Shown: one piece after another, positions 27,810 to 37,766 of the stretch
Position numbering within the stretch: the stretch's first letter is position 1
Layout of the letters: the number at the start of each line of letters is the position of its first letter
Assembly: GCA_963746605.1 (NCBI GenBank)
Contig: CAVVCH010000045.1
Span: 1 to 64,000, forward strand
Reading direction: 5' to 3'
Length of the DNA stretch: 64,000 bases
Source of the DNA: CAVQSS01 sp963746605
Lineage (GTDB): Bacteria; Desulfobacterota; RBG-13-43-22
Translations under genes and position numbers: made by a program
The notes under the pieces: model-generated
What the model was told of the DNA's origin: nothing
Seen by the model: only the letters and a program-made list of their open reading frames with translations
The model's database searches: none

Positions 27810-29245
27810 TTACCCGAACAGCCAGTTCATGGCCCGGCCGGCCCGCATCTGCCAGTAGGCTATGGTGACCGGGATGGATAGACGGGTATCGAGATTAGGA
27901 TTCTTTATCTTTCCCATCGAAGCAAGATAATTGACGTGTTCGGCCACTGAAAGCGTGCAGCCCTTCATCCGGACATACCGCGACTTGCGGTTCTCAAAAC
28001 AGTCCCAGAGGGCGGCGGCGAGTTTTTTCATCAGGTCATTCGATCGGGTCCTTCGGGCATCCACGGCCGATGGAGAATCATAGCAGGGCTCAATCTTGAC
28101 CCGCTCCCCATCCAGGTTGCCTTCCCAACTGGTGCAGTTACCGGCAAAAATAACCCGCTCATCCGGTTCCAAGTGGAGGGGTCCCGCTACCTTCCCCACC
28201 ACATAGCGGATCTTCTTCATTTTTCGTTCCGCCTCCGGATCGAAGCCGCGAAAAATATGGACCGCCTCCTGCAAGGCGCCCGGGCAGCCTCCCCAGCAGT
28301 AATCCGGCGAGTGTCGCTCCGGAAAACTCCCTACGGTACAGGTCAATGGGCTGCTTGGGGGAAATAGTCGTCGATCCGCTCCAGACAAAACTGAAAGTCA
28401 TGGGTTTTTGCCCGGACCTCCGTTAAAGGAAAGTCCCCCCCCACCTCGATCTCCTCCAGGTCCATAGGCCCGTAACCTCTTTCCGAGGCCATTTTCAGGT
28501 GCAGCAGGTCCTGCGGTTCCACATGAACCATGTGGCAGCCCACGGTATCGACCGCGCAGGAATTAGTGCCCATGACGATGGCCCCTAATTCAAAAGGGGT
28601 CGGGGTGAGCATCATTTTCTGCCCGGCCGTAATGGCATCGATGGCGATAAAACGGGGCTGGATCACTTCCTGGAGATCCGCGATTTTATGTTCCAGAAAA
28701 CTGGTATGGTCCACCAGGCGGTGCCGATCATCCTGAAGCCCGATGAAATTTTTCAGGCTGAGAGTTAAGCGGGTCCAAGGGTGGGCCTTGAACTTAGGCA
28801 GATTGATCAGAAAATCGCACTCGGTAACCGGTTGGGGGACAAAGATCAGGTCCCGCAGACGGCCTTCCTTTTTCAGTTCCACCGGCACCTGACGCACCTC
28901 ATCGAAATAGAAGACCTTGGCGCCGTGTTTTCGAATCACCGACGGGTAGCCTGCTTTCTTAAAATTGAAGCGCGTCGGGATGGTGATCCCGGAACGCTCC
29001 CCCACGGCCAACTCCTTGATCTTCCCGGCCCGGGCCTTGACAGCCGTCAAGACCCCGTCCAAAAACTCTTTCCGGGTGAAGGCGTGGGGGAAGATCTCCG
29101 GATGGGCCAGAACCACGTTGGGTTTCAGAAGCACTTTTCCCTGAGGAGTGACCCCCAACTCCTCCATCCCCTCTCGGACGATGGCGGCGATCCGGTCCGT
29201 ATCGTAGGTATCGCATTTTCGAATCAATACCCTGTGCTTCTCCAT
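27810..29245 (-). CDS. DUF362 family protein (one -1 frameshift)
   Basis: About 478 residues across one missing C in a C-run near 28355. N-terminal DUF362 body: GKVLLKPNVVLAHP, VGERSGITIPTRF, ECDFLINLPKFKAH, NFIGLQDDRHRL and DTVGCHMVHVEP. The C-terminal part has CPGALQEAVHIFRGFDPEA. No 4Fe-4S motif of the usual DUF362 fusion was seen. The ATG at 29245 is chosen for AAAGGAG seven bases upstream rather than the ATG at 29263. DUF362 proteins are of unsettled function, often beside aromatic or iron-sulfur enzymes. It is divergent from an iclR gene and may share its control. Confidence 0.75.
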
Positions 29246-29322
29246 GGCCTCTCCTTTAAACAAGATTGATACTACAATGAGGCCCGGAAAAAATAAATCA
29301 AATTAAATCGATGCATTTTCTC

Positions 29323-29369
29323 TTGACATCCCTGAAAAGTTGTTCTAAATAGAAATCATAAGTTTTCTA
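29323..29369 (+). promoter_or_regulatory. Promoter and candidate operator of the IclR regulator
   Basis: TTGACA (29323-29328), a 17-base spacer, TAAATA (29346-29351). Overlapping and just downstream is an inverted repeat TAGAAA-N8-TTTCTA (29350-29369). This would place a bound regulator on the -10 and start site, consistent with autoregulation. Confidence 0.5.
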
Positions 29370-29382
29370 TAGAGAATTTCTT

Positions 29383-30167
29383 ATGGTCGGCCAACAGGAA
29401 AAGAAGAGCGTCCAATTCAAGCGGGTTCCGGCCCTGGATAAATGCTTCCGGATTTTGGAGTTCCTATCGGATTCCCGAATCCCCCCAGGGGGTCACCGAG
29501 ATTGCGACCCCCTTGGCATTGAACAAGAGTACCGTCTTCAACCTCATCCATACCTTGGTGGATCTGGGAATCCTCGAAACCGTCCCGGAAAACAAAGTGC
29601 GACTGGGGCTGAAGCTCCACGACCTTGTGTCGGGAATCGAATGCCGGGGGATTGCTTATTTCCAAGATCCGCCCCTTCCTCGAAGAAATCAACCGAAGAA
29701 CAAACCTCTCGGCCTTTTTAGGCCTTCGTTCCAATCTAAAGGCGGTAATTATGGATAAGGTGGATTCCCACCACGACATCAACATTTCCTCGGCCAAGGG
29801 CATGAAAATCCCCCTGATCGCCGGTTCCCATGGAAAAGCGCTGTTGTCGTTACTCCCCGAGGATCAACTGGACCAAATCCTGGTGGAAAAGAACCTCAAA
29901 AAATATACCGCGCACACCTGCGCCCGCCCCCACCAATTCAAAAAGATGGTCCAAAAAGCCGCTGCGGATCGTTTTGCCATGGACGATGAAGAATACCTGG
30001 AGGGAATCCGTTCCCTGGCCATCCCCCTTGATTTGGGACGACCCGATATTCAGGCCGCCATTTGGGTGGTCGGCTTGAAAAGTCAAATCACGGACGGAAT
30101 GATCCCTGAATTCAAAAAAATCCTGAAAGAAATAGGATTGCGCATCGAAACCTTTTTTTCCCGCTAA
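29383..30167 (+). CDS. IclR family transcriptional regulator (two +1 frameshifts)
   Basis: About 260 residues. The N-terminal winged helix reads KCFRILEFLSDS, then after removing one C near 29478 QGVTEIATPLALNKSTVFNLIHTL. After removing one G near 29648 the effector domain continues with LLISKIRPFLEEINRRT, AVIMDKVDS, MKIPLIAGSHGKALLSLL and DDEEYLEGIRSLAIPL. IclR proteins control many aromatic acid pathways. This one precedes the CoA ligase and hydroxybenzoyl-CoA-reductase-like genes on the same strand. Confidence 0.85.
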
Positions 30168-30222
30168 GAAATCAAAACGGCACGAGTACGAGGGACATCG
30201 ATCCCGTTAAGGAGGCTTCCTT

Positions 30223-31545
30223 TTGACGATTGAACAGAACCGGAGCTATTGGAATCCCTGGCTGGAGACTTTGGATCCGGCCGGACTGACGTTCCTGGAA
30301 CTCAAGAACCTGCGCCACCTCATCCGGTTTGCCAAGGATCATTCGGCCCTCTACCGGGAGCGCTATCGGGACATTTATCCCGAGGATATCAAAGGGATCG
30401 CGGATGTCCGGAGGCTGCCGCTCATTGATAAGGAGATCCTCAGGAAAGCTCAGGAGGATAAGGACCCTTTTCCTTACGGAGAAATTCTGGGGGTGGACCT
30501 CCAGTCGGTCACCGATTTTCGCCAGACCTCCGGGACAACCGGGAGGCCTGTTTATGTCCCCGAGTCCTATGAGAGCTGGCAATGGCGGGTGGAAGTCTGG
30601 TGCCATATTCTCTGGATGGCCGGTTTCAGGGAAAGCGACCGGGTCTTCCTGCCGTTTGGATATAATGTCTATGTGGCCTTCTGGGAGGGCCATTACGCGG
30701 CGGAAAAGCTCGGCTGCGAGGTGGTGCCCGGAGGCGCCCTCGATACGACAGGGCGGCTCAACAAAATACGGGAAGTGCGGGCCACCGCCCTGCTGAACAC
30801 CCCCACCTATGGCCTTCATTTGGGCGAAGAGGCCCGAAAAAAAGGGATCGACCCGAGAGACCTGGGCATCCGACGGATGCTTTGCGCCGGTGAGCCGTTG
30901 CCGACGGCGACCCGTGAGCGGCTCGAACAGCTCTGGGACGCCGAAGTCTACGATCACATTGGCGGGACGGAACCCTGCGCCTGGGGTGCCATGTGCCGGG
31001 AGAGAAAAGGCCTGCATATCATGGAACCCTTCTTTCTGGTGGAAATCCTGGATTTGGAAACCCTGACCCGGGAGGTTTCGCCCGGAGAATTGGGGGTGGC
31101 CGTGGTCACCCCCCTGGGAAGGCGCTCTTTTCCACTGATCCGGTTTAACACCCAGGACGTGGTCCGAATGGGAACCCCGGGGTGCCCCTGTGGACGGACA
31201 TCCCGGAGGATCTCCGAAGTGGTGGGCCGGGCCGATGATCTGAGAAAGATCAGGGGAGTCCTTTTTACCCCGGTGGCGGTAGAGGAGTTGGTTAGAAAGG
31301 AATTCCCGGAAATCATCGAATTTGAAATGGAGGTCACCCGCGAGGGGCTGATGGATGATATCACGCTGAAAGTGGAATTTCGGGAGACCTTGGCGGCCCA
31401 GAACTTTCAGACCTTTTCCGGACATATCACCGAAAGGCTGAAGACCCGAACCAATTTGAGGTTCCGGATCGAACAGACCCTGCCGGGCACACTTCCTCGA
31501 TACACTTTGAAAGCCAAGCGGTTTAAAGACCTCCGGGAGGGTTAA
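30223..31545 (+). CDS. Phenylacetate-CoA-ligase-like aryl-CoA ligase
   Basis: 440 residues, PaaK family. TTG start with GGAGGCTTCC upstream. The adenylation loop is RQTSGTTGRPVYV, followed by YDHIGGTEPCAWG and the Cys/Gly-rich CPCGRTSRRISEVVGRADD of PaaK enzymes, then the C-terminal AMP-binding-C domain. It would convert an aromatic acid to its CoA ester with ATP. Because hydroxybenzoyl-CoA-reductase-type subunits follow, a hydroxybenzoate or similar phenolic acid is a reasonable substrate guess, not proven. Confidence 0.85.
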   Translation: MTIEQNRSYWNPWLETLDPAGLTFLELKNLRHLIRFAKDHSALYRERYRDIYPEDIKGIADVRRLPLIDKEILRKAQEDKDPFPYGEILGVDLQSVTDFRQTSGTTGRPVYVPESYESWQWRVEVWCHILWMAGFRESDRVFLPFGYNVYVAFWEGHYAAEKLGCEVVPGGALDTTGRLNKIREVRATALLNTPTYGLHLGEEARKKGIDPRDLGIRRMLCAGEPLPTATRERLEQLWDAEVYDHIGGTEPCAWGAMCRERKGLHIMEPFFLVEILDLETLTREVSPGELGVAVVTPLGRRSFPLIRFNTQDVVRMGTPGCPCGRTSRRISEVVGRADDLRKIRGVLFTPVAVEELVRKEFPEIIEFEMEVTREGLMDDITLKVEFRETLAAQNFQTFSGHITERLKTRTNLRFRIEQTLPGTLPRYTLKAKRFKDLREG

Positions 31546-31549
31546 GCAA

Positions 31550-31765
31550 ATGAATGAGCCTACAAAGAAAATGGAGTGGACCGGCATCGAGGAAATGAAA
31601 CAGATCATCGACCAATTGGATGGGCTGCTGATCGACCTGGGGAGACTGGGCCAAGAAATGCCGGTGATCGAGAAAAATGTCAGGGCCATGTCGAGTTTTG
31701 TGGCGGTCCTGAAGTACGGCATTTCGGACCTGGTGGAGGTAAAGAAGACTGGAGTAATGGAGTAA
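31550..31765 (+). CDS. Small coiled-coil protein, unknown
   Basis: 71 residues starting four bases after the ligase stop, with GGGAGGGTTAAGCAA as ribosome site. It is a helical, acidic product (MKQIIDQLDGLLIDLGRLGQ) with no metal site or membrane segment. Tightly linked to the PaaK-like gene. Not recognised. Confidence 0.55.
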   Translation: MNEPTKKMEWTGIEEMKQIIDQLDGLLIDLGRLGQEMPVIEKNVRAMSSFVAVLKYGISDLVEVKKTGVME

Positions 31766-31822
31766 CGGAGTGTTGACAAAAAAACATTACTCCACTACTC
31801 CGTTACTCCATCACTCCTATTC
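31748..31822. repeat. Inverted repeat of GGAGTAATGGAGTAACGGAG units
   Basis: The arm GGAGTAATGGAGTAACGGAG is matched downstream by ATTACTCCACTACTCCGTTA. Together they can form a long hairpin between the small gene and the hcrB-like gene, overlapping the last codons of the former. Similar units occur at about 61741-61860. Confidence 0.7.
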
Positions 31823-31862
31823 GCGTTTGTTAGAATTTCACACCCAATCATAGGAGGAACTT

Positions 31863-32831
31863 GTGAGACTGCCCAAATTCAAATATCTGGAGCCTGAAAG
31901 CATCGAAGAAGCCTCTTCCCTGCTTTTGGACGACCCGGGGGCCAAGGTGTTCGCCGGCGGAACGGATCTGCTGGTTAATATGAAACATCGGGTCGAGCTG
32001 CCGGCGTCCCTGGTGAATATTAAAAAAATCAAAGGTCTCGATTCGATTCGACCGGAGAATGGCATCCTGAGGATCGGGTCCCTGACACCCCTCAAGAAAA
32101 TTTATCAGGATTCGGTCCTTTTGGAAAAGGCGCCGGTCCTGGCCCAGGCCGCCTCTTCGGTGGGCTCCTATCACCATCAGGTTATGGGGACTATCGGCGG
32201 GAATCTCTGCCAACAAAACCGCTGCAAGTTTTTCAACCAGTCCCAATGGTGGCGAAGCGCTAACGCCCCCTGCTTCAAAGTGGGCGGGGCCGTCTGCCAC
32301 GTCGTTCAGAAACAGGAGGCCTGCTACTCCAGTTACTGCGGGGACCTGGCCCCGGCCCTGCTGGTGCTGGAGGCTAAAGTCCTCTTGAAGGGGAATAAGG
32401 GATCGCGAGAGCTTCCCTTGCAAAACTTTTTTTCCGGAGACGGCCGAGCCCCCCTCACCCTGGAACGGGGAGAAATCTTAACCGAAGTCATTGTTCCGGC
32501 AACATCGGGGGGTGATTTTTCGAACTATGTCAAATTCGCCAACCGGGGAAGCATCGATTTTCCGATCGTCGGTTTGGCTTTTCTATCCCTCGCGGAGAAA
32601 AAAGAATACCGCCTCGCCTTCACGGCCGTGGACCGACGCCCGGTCAGAGGTCAAAAGGTCGAATCGTTTTTAAACGGCAAATCCCTTACCCCGGAAGTCG
32701 TGGAGGAGGCCGTTCTATTAGCCGCCAAAGAGGCTTCCCCGGTCAAGAATTCCCTTTACGCGCCGGCCTACAAAAGAAGCCTGATGGGCAGCCTGCTTCG
32801 GAGCGTATTAAAAAAGGAGACAAACAGATGA
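31863..32831 (+). CDS. 4-hydroxybenzoyl-CoA-reductase-type FAD / 4Fe-4S subunit (HcrB-like)
   Basis: 322 residues, GTG start after AGGAGGA. FAD-binding motifs are VFAGGTDLLVNM and MGTIGGNLCQ. Between them and LAPALLVLEA lies a roughly 40-residue Cys-rich insertion with C121, C137, C145 and C154 (also C116, C159). The 16/8/9 spacing is that of the extra [4Fe-4S] cluster of HcrB of Thauera, a feature ordinary xanthine-dehydrogenase FAD subunits lack. The enzyme reductively removes the para-hydroxyl of 4-hydroxybenzoyl-CoA to give benzoyl-CoA. Related substrates are possible. Confidence 0.88.
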   Translation: MRLPKFKYLEPESIEEASSLLLDDPGAKVFAGGTDLLVNMKHRVELPASLVNIKKIKGLDSIRPENGILRIGSLTPLKKIYQDSVLLEKAPVLAQAASSVGSYHHQVMGTIGGNLCQQNRCKFFNQSQWWRSANAPCFKVGGAVCHVVQKQEACYSSYCGDLAPALLVLEAKVLLKGNKGSRELPLQNFFSGDGRAPLTLERGEILTEVIVPATSGGDFSNYVKFANRGSIDFPIVGLAFLSLAEKKEYRLAFTAVDRRPVRGQKVESFLNGKSLTPEVVEEAVLLAAKEASPVKNSLYAPAYKRSLMGSLLRSVLKKETNR

Positions 32832-33304
32832 AAACCGCCATCGAACTCCACGTTAACGGCGACAGCTATGAGGTCCTGGTTTCCCCAAATAATACCCTGT
32901 TGGAGGTATTACGGGAAAAACTGGCGCTGATGGGTACCAAGCGGGGCTGCGACCTGGGGGCCTGTGGGGCCTGTACGGTCCTGATCGACGGGGAGGCCGT
33001 TCTTTCCTGCCTGTTGTTGGCCCTGGATGCGGTGGGGAAAAAGATCACCACCATCGAAGGCCTGAGCGAATCCGGCCAACTCCATCCCCTGCAGCAGGCT
33101 TTTGTGGATCAGGGGGCATTGCAATGCGGCTTCTGTACGCCGGGCATGATCCTGACCGCCCAGGCCGTATTGCAGGAAGATCCCCGGCCCACCGAGGAAA
33201 CCATCAAGAAAAAAATGGCCGGCAATCTCTGCCGCTGCACCGGATATAAAAAAGTCGTTGAGGCGGTGATGAGCGTCCGCCCGCCGGCCGGGAAGGAGGC
33301 CTAA
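32828..33304 (+). CDS. [2Fe-2S] subunit of the HCR-type molybdenum enzyme (HcrC-like)
   Basis: 158 residues, starting with a four-base overlap with the FAD subunit. The plant-type cluster is GCDLGACGACTVLIDG with a further Cys in SCLLLA. The second cluster domain is CGFCTPGMIL and NLCRCTGYK. It transfers electrons between the flavin subunit and the molybdopterin subunit that begins right at its stop. Confidence 0.92.
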   Translation: MKTAIELHVNGDSYEVLVSPNNTLLEVLREKLALMGTKRGCDLGACGACTVLIDGEAVLSCLLLALDAVGKKITTIEGLSESGQLHPLQQAFVDQGALQCGFCTPGMILTAQAVLQEDPRPTEETIKKKMAGNLCRCTGYKKVVEAVMSVRPPAGKEA

Positions 33305-35589
33305 ATGGGAACAACATTCAACGTAGTCGGTCAACGACTACCGATGCACGACGCGGCCGCCAAGGCCAAAGGCACGGCCCAGTTCACGGACGATATCCTG
33401 TTGCCGGGGATGCTCCATGGAAAAATTCTGCGCAGTCCCCTGCCCCACGCCCGGATACTCGGCATCGACACCTCCCGGGCCGAGAAGCTGCCCGGCGTGA
33501 AAGGGGTGGTAACCGGAAAGGATATTCCGGACCGCGTCTACGGCATCGTCCCCAAGGCCCATGACGAGCATGCCCTGGCCCGGGATAAGGTGCGCTACAT
33601 CGGCGACGACGTCGCGGCCGTCTGCGCCGTGGACCCGGAGATCGCCGAAGAAGCTTTGGAGCTGATCCGGGTGGACTATGAGGAACTCCCCGCCGTCTTC
33701 GACCCCTTGGAGTCGATCAAGGAAGGGGCGCCCATCATCCACGACGGGGTCGCCCGCAACACCTCTTTTTCCATCCACAAAGAATTTGGAAATGTGGAAA
33801 GAGGCCTTTCAGGAAAGCGACTTCGTTTTTGAAGATCGGTTCTATTCCCAGGCGGTCAATCATGCCCCCCTGGAGCCGCACGCCGCCGTGGCTCAATACG
33901 ATCCGCTCAAAGGGGAAATTATCCTCTATTCCTCCACCCAGATCCCCTTCTTCCTGCGCCGGAACCTGGCCTTCACGTTGATGATCCCCGAGAGCAAGGT
34001 CCGGGTGATCAAGCCCAAGGTGGGGGGCGGTTTCGGCCAGAAGATCGACATGTTCGCCAAGGATTTCTGCGCGGCCTGGTTCGCCCGTCAGACCGGTAAA
34101 CCCGTCAAGTTCCTCTACGACCGGGAAGAGGTTTTCATCTCCACCCGGCAACGGCACCCTATGTATATTACGGTCAAGACGGGCGTGAAGAAAGACGGGA
34201 CCATCATGGGGCAGCAGTTCCTGGCCCATGCCGACGGCGGGGCCTTCAACAGCACCGCCCCGACGATGATGGCCCTCTCCTGCTACTTTCTGATGATCCC
34301 CTACCGGGTACCCAATCTGATCTACGAAGGCCATCACGTCTACACCAACAAACCAGTGGGCGGGGCCATGCGGGGGCATGGTATTCCCCAGGCCCGTTTC
34401 GCCGTGGAACGCCAGTTGGATCTGATCGCCGAACGAATCGGGGTGGACCCGGTGGAGCTGCGGCTAAAAAACAGCATTCACGCCGGCGAACCTCACCCGG
34501 CCAAATTCATTATCAACTCCTGCGGCTTTTACGACTCCCTGAAACTGGCGGCCGACGCCATCGGCTGGAAAGAGAAACGGGGAAAACTCCCCCTGGGAAG
34601 AGGGGTCGGACTGGCCGGGGCATCCTTTCCCAGCGGGGTCAGCAATATGAGCCACATCAGCTCCGGATCGGTGGTCCAGATGGGCCAGGACGGGGCCGTC
34701 AACGTCCTTTCCGGGGCCGCGGACATCGGCCAGGGGGCGGAAACGGTCATCTCCCAGATCGTGGCCGAGGTGCTCGGCGTCACCTTGGAGGATATCCGGA
34801 TCACCGCCGCCGACACCGGGCTGACGCCGCTGGACCCCGGCACCTTCGGCAGCGGGGTCACGGTGCGGGCCGGGAACGCCGCCCGTCTGGCGGCCGAAGA
34901 GGTGCGTGGCAAACTCTTCCAATTCGTGGCCGATAAACTGGAGGCCAACCCGGACGACCTGGTGGCCCGGGACCGGATGATCTTTGTCAAAGGCTCGCCG
35001 GACCGCGGCGATGACCTTGAAGAACGCCATCAAGGGCTATCAGTATGCCGATTTGCCGATGCCCATCGTGGGCCGGGCCGCCTGGTTTGCTCCGTCCACC
35101 GAACCGACCACCCTGTTCCAGCAGGACGGGAACTTCGCCCCCAGCTATTCCTTCATGACCCAGGCCGCCGAAGTGGAGGTGGACCTGGATACCGGTAAAA
35201 TCAAGCTCCTGAAGATGGTCACCGCCCATGACTGCGGCCGGGCCATCAACCCCATGTTGGTGGAAGGGCAACTGGAAGGCTCCGTGGTCGGCGGCATGGG
35301 CCAGGCCCTCTATGAAAATGTCATCGTGGAAAAGGGACAGGTGATGAACCCCTCCTTTCTGGACTACGGTTTCCCCACTTTTATGGAGATGCCGGAAATC
35401 GGGGCCATCGATATCGAGACCGACGACCCGGTCGGGCCTTTCGGGGCCAAGGAAGCCGGAGAAGGGACCCAGTTGTCCCCGGCCCCGGCCATCGTCAACG
35501 CCATCTATGACGCCATCGGGGTCGATTTCATGGAACTCCCGGTAACACCGGAAAATATCCTGGAGGCTTTGAAAAAAACGATGAAATAA
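33305..35589 (+). CDS. Molybdopterin subunit of the HCR-type enzyme (HcrA-like, two +1 frameshifts)
   Basis: About 761 residues after removing one A near 33797 and one base near 35005. Molybdopterin-cytosine-dinucleotide and active-site landmarks are KVGGGFGQKIDM, GGAMRGHGIPQA, SGAADIGQGAETV and the C-terminal FGAKEAGEGTQLSPAPAI with the catalytic Glu. Domain order and length match the large subunits of the xanthine dehydrogenase family. The three genes are contiguous (B-C-A order) and presumably one operon with the upstream CoA ligase. Confidence 0.88.
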
Positions 35590-35613
35590 AGACAACTCCG
35601 GTTTGAGGTTTTA

Positions 35614-35693
35614 GTAGGGGGGGTTTTGTATAACCCCCCGCCCCATCGCCCTCGGACAACCTAAGGGCGGGAGGGGATAAACCCCTCCCCTAC
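35614..35693. repeat. Palindromic intergenic element, copy 3 (left arm degenerate)
   Basis: GTAGGGGGGGTTTTGTATAA at the left is a decayed arm; GGGATAAACCCCTCCCCTAC at the right is intact. Located just past the hcrA-like stop, where it could also end transcription. Confidence 0.8.
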
Positions 35694-35767
35694 GTCTATA
35701 GGTTGGGTAGAGCAACGTGAAAGCTCGATTTTATTTTTGGACTTAACCCGTCGAATCAGGAGCGTTT

Positions 35768-37439
35768 ATGGCGCTTGAGGGGACCAATCCCTTTCCCCAG
35801 GATTTGGTAGACCGGTACACGGCCCGGCGGTGGTGGTCGGGAATTCCGTTGGGTCACATGCTGGACCGGACCTGCGACCTCTACCCGGATAAAGAGTCCC
35901 TGGTGGCGGGAAACGCGCGCCTGACTTACCGCCAGCTTCGGGAGTGGACGGACAGGGCCGCCGTCGTCATTTCTCGAATCTGGGGATTCGGAAGCAGGAC
36001 CGGGTCCTGTTGCAGCTTCCCAATTGGCCCGAATTTGTTTACGCCTATTACGGACTCCTCAAAATCGGCGCCGTCCCTGTTTTCTGCATCCCCCGTTTCT
36101 CCCGGCGGGAAATGGACCATTACCGGAAAATCACCGAGGCGAAAATCTGGCTGGCCCCCCGGCGTTTTGAAAAAATCGATTACCTGCCGCTCATCGAATC
36201 CTTTCAGGCCCGACCTGGCTTTTTGAAGCACCTTCTGCTGGTAGCCTCCCCGGGGGAACCTCTGCCTTCGGGGACCCTCTCCTTTACGGAACGGCTGCGG
36301 CAGGTGGACTTGGGCCGCCGAAAAGATCTGCAGTCCTTTAGCCCCGATCCCAACGATACCTGCCACCTGATGCCCACCGGTGGGACCACCGACCTGCCCA
36401 AGTTGGTCCCCCGAACCCATAACGATTTTTACTGCAACGTTGAATACCGGGCCAAGGCCTGGCAACGGTGCCCGCGGGACATCACCCTGATCGCCACACC
36501 CCTGACCCACAACATGGCCATCGAGGTTTCCCTGAACCCCTCCTTTCTCACCGGCGGCAAGGTGGTCCTTATCGATTCCACCGGCCCCCGGGAAATCCTG
36601 GATGCCATCGAACGGGAACGGGTGACGACCACGATCCTGGCGGTGGCCCAACTGCACCGTATGGTCGAGGATCCGGATCTGCCCCGTTTCGACCTTTCCT
36701 CCCTGCAGGTGATCGCCGGAGCCGGTTCCTCCGTGCCCGCCGATCTGGTAAAAAAGGTTTATGACCGTATCGGCTGCAAGTTCTACAATGTCTACGGCAG
36801 TTCGGAGGGACCCTGCACGCAGACCAGCCTGGATGACCCACCGGAGATTGTGCTCCATTCGCGTAGGGCGGCCCATCTGCCCTTACGATGAATTCAAGGT
36901 GATCGATTCCCTGGGACAAACGCTTCCCCCGGGGCAAGAGGGCGAGCTGGTGGCCCGCGGCCCTTGCATCTTCCAGGGTTATTATAAATCGGAGGCCGAG
37001 AACCGGGAGGTGTTTACGGCGGACGGTTTTTACCGGACCGGAGACCTCGTCCGCTTCGACCCGGACGGACGGATGACCATCACCGGTCGGAAGAAGGATG
37101 TCATCATTCGGGGAGGCGAGAACATCAGCGCCCGCGAGGTGGAGGAGCTGGTGGCCGGGCACCCGGACGTGGACCTGGTGGCTGCCGTCGGCATGCCGGA
37201 TCCGGTCCTCGGCGAGCGAGTCTGCGCCTTCATCAAACCCAAAGCGGAGTCGGATCATCACCTTCGAAGACGTCATCACTTTCCTGAAGGCCAAAAACAC
37301 CTCGGTGCTCTATCTCCCGGAGCGGATTGAACTCGTTTCGGAAATTCCCTTGACCCCCGTAGGGAAGATAGACAAGAAAAAGCTGCGGGAGGATATCCGG
37401 ATTAAAGTCGAAGCCGAAACCGCCCCGGACGCCCGGTAA
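35768..37439 (+). CDS. Aryl-adenylate/aryl-CoA ligase, DhbE/EntE-like (three frameshifts)
   Basis: About 555 residues once indels near 35965, 36850 and 37250 are resolved. The N-terminus NPFPQDLVDRYTARRWWSG is of the 2,3-dihydroxybenzoate-AMP ligase type. MPTGGTTDLPKLVPRTHND is the adenylation loop. YNVYGSSEGPC follows, then YRTGDLVRFDPDG and GRKKDVIIRGGENISA, ending with PLTPVGKIDKKKLRE (Ala-10 Lys). In anaerobes this subgroup often activates hydroxybenzoates for CoA-linked degradation rather than for siderophores. No siderophore genes are nearby. Confidence 0.8.
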
Positions 37440-37514
37440 GCCCTGAATCCGGTGGACCCTGAAGCCGGCCCGTAGGGTATCTTTTCAAACCCGCGAGTAC
37501 TAAAAATAGGGATT

Positions 37515-37632
37515 GTTCAGGATTCGTCATTCCGGACAAGTCACGCCTTAGGCGTGACGCGATCCGGAATCCAGGCCTCGGCCAGCTCTCGAAAAACCTG
37601 GATACCGGATCAAGCCCGGTATGACGGCTAAA
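37515..37632. repeat. CCGGAATCCAGG-type inverted repeat block
   Basis: Reads TCGTCATTCCGGACAAG, a small inner hairpin (CGCCTTAGGCG), ATCCGGAATCCAGG, then CCTGGATACCGGATC and CCGGTATGACGGC. Same components as the block at 19615, with the two halves exchanged. Confidence 0.75.
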
Positions 37633-37766
37633 GTCGAAGCCTAAATGATGGCCAAAATAAAGAAATTATCGGAAATGCCTGCTTTGAACGATGAAGAATT
37701 GGCCGAGTCTCTGGGAAAAGCATGGGCCTGAGGAATTCACTGACTGGGAAGAAGGCGGTTCAGCCT

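Noticed and set aside
30172..31779. 535-codon open frame on the minus strand opposite the PaaK-like gene
   Set aside because: Low-complexity Pro/Gly/His-rich translation with no family pattern; the plus strand frame has all CoA-ligase motifs. It is an antisense artefact of high GC content.
37645..37731. 28-codon frame (MMAKIKKLSEMPALNDEEL) with a possible +1 continuation (GKHGPEEFTDWEE)
   Set aside because: Could be a small antitoxin-like gene, but there is no ribosome site, it abuts a repeat and would overlap UPF0280 on the other strand; not strong enough to list.
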